In this document: piece after piece, positions 63,443-64,000 of the stretch | Position numbering within the stretch: position 1 is the stretch's first letter | Layout: every line of letters begins with the position of its first letter | Assembly (NCBI GenBank): GCA_017305835.1 | Contig: JAFKJY010000062.1 | Span: forward strand, 32,494 to 96,493 | Reading direction: 5' to 3' | From: Hyphomicrobiales bacterium | GTDB lineage: Bacteria; Pseudomonadota; Alphaproteobacteria; Rhizobiales; Rhizobiaceae | DNA length: 64,000 nucleotides | Program-made: the position numbers and the translations under genes | Notes under the pieces: generated by a model | Told to the model about the DNA's origin: nothing | Seen by the model: only the letters and a program-made list of their open reading frames with translations | The model's database searches: none

Positions 63443-64000
63443 CTACCTCTCGTCGTCCTGGAAGCGGGCGAAGACGTAGCCCACGCCGCGCACGGTGATG
63501 ATGCGGCGCGGATGCCTGGCATCGTCCTCGATCGCGGCGCGGATGCGGGAGACGTGAACGTCGATCGAGCGGTCGAACGCCTCCAGTTGCTCGCCCTTGA
63601 CGAGGTCCATGAGCTGTTCGCGCGACAGCGTGCGGCCGGCGTTCTCGGCGAGCGCCACGAGCAGGTCGAACTGGTGGCTGGTCAGCGGCCGCTCCTGCCC
63701 GTCGAGGCGGACCGAGCGTGAGGGCGGGTCGATCTCCAGCCGGCCGAAGCGCAGGGCGCGCGGCGAGGGCGCGGCGGCCGGGCCGTTGCGGCGGCGCAGG
63801 ATCGCCTTGAGGCGGGCGAGCAGCTCGCGCGGATTGAAGGGCTTGGGCAGGTAGTCGTCGGCGCCGATCTCCAGCCCGACGATGCGGTCGGTCTCGTCGC
63901 CGCGCGCCGTCAGCATGAGGACGGGCACGTCGGAGGTCTGGCGGATGCGCCGCAGCGCCTCGAAGCCGTCCATGTCGGGCAGCATCACGTCGAGCACGAC
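63443..64000 (-). CDS. OmpR-family response regulator (5' end beyond the right edge)
   Basis: The last 185 codons of a two-component regulator. The receiver fragment begins VVLDVMLPDMDGFEALRRI; the Asp in VLDVM is the likely phosphorylation site, and LTARGD (Thr) and PKPF (Lys) complete the active site. A winged-helix DNA-binding domain follows (RALRFGRLEIDPPSRSVRL, LTSHQFDLLVALAENAGRTLSREQLMDLV, VDVHVSRIR-like FDRSIDVHVSRIRAAI). About 45-50 N-terminal residues are missing. It is upstream of and co-transcribed with the sensor kinase. Confidence 0.94.
   Translation of the reverse strand, partial: VVLDVMLPDMDGFEALRRIRQTSDVPVLMLTARGDETDRIVGLEIGADDYLPKPFNPRELLARLKAILRRRNGPAAAPSPRALRFGRLEIDPPSRSVRLDGQERPLTSHQFDLLVALAENAGRTLSREQLMDLVKGEQLEAFDRSIDVHVSRIRAAIEDDARHPRRIITVRGVGYVFARFQDDER

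Overview
The window is a high-GC, gene-dense chromosomal segment from an alphaproteobacterium of the order Hyphomicrobiales (Rhizobiales). It is most like a Mesorhizobium/Phyllobacteriaceae relative. Four things suggest this: the aapJQMP amino-acid permease operon, an Omp25/Omp31-type porin, homologues of the mitochondrial Complex I subunits NDUFS4 and NDUFS6, and several families of palindromic intergenic repeats of a kind common in Mesorhizobium. The lineage is inferred from gene content only.

Layout. 1-9.4 kb: the 5' part of uvrC with an overlapping pteridine-reductase-like SDR, an outer-membrane protein, a frameshifted glutathione S-transferase, a lipoprotein RNase T2, rlmJ, a molybdopterin oxidoreductase and a RelE/ParE-type toxin-antitoxin pair. 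9.4-14.2 kb: purM-purN, divergent from a CDP-alcohol phosphatidyltransferase, an AI-2E exporter and the DnaA regulator Hda. 14.3-30.2 kb: an NDUFS4-like subunit, tRNA-Arg, a second AI-2E protein, an Rrf2 regulator beside a sulfate ABC operon (sbp-cysTWA), tRNA-Pro, metC, the aapJQMP operon, an FAD monooxygenase and an NDUFS6-like zinc protein. 30.4-46.8 kb: ppk-ppx (polyphosphate turnover), a class-I-amidotransferase hydrolase, rnd, an MFS protein, a ParDE pair, aspS, a large secreted PDZ/peptidoglycan-binding protein, pyroglutamyl peptidase, a periplasmic protein and parC.

46,920-55,587 is an integrated mobile element of about 8.7 kb. A large serine recombinase sits at its left end. A 7-bp direct repeat (gcccgag) flanks it, and 17-bp inverted repeats (16/17 matching) lie just inside both ends. 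The target was the terminal arm of a dispersed palindromic repeat. Cargo: a small gene before the recombinase, a LysR-MFS operon divergent from an HxlR regulator across a perfect 12-bp inverted-repeat operator, a frameshifted DUF2285 gene (the family of conjugative-element regulators that includes QseM), a long hairpin, and a 740-residue low-GC protein of unknown function with a PD-(D/E)XK-like nuclease core. That last gene is the best candidate for an undescribed (possibly defence) function.

55.6-64 kb returns to core chromosome: a 58-residue membrane protein, a DUF3592 protein, a DMT transporter, the N-end-rule leucyltransferase bpt, an RDD protein, sthA, a glycerophosphodiester phosphodiesterase, and a sensor kinase with its OmpR-type response regulator, which runs off the right edge.
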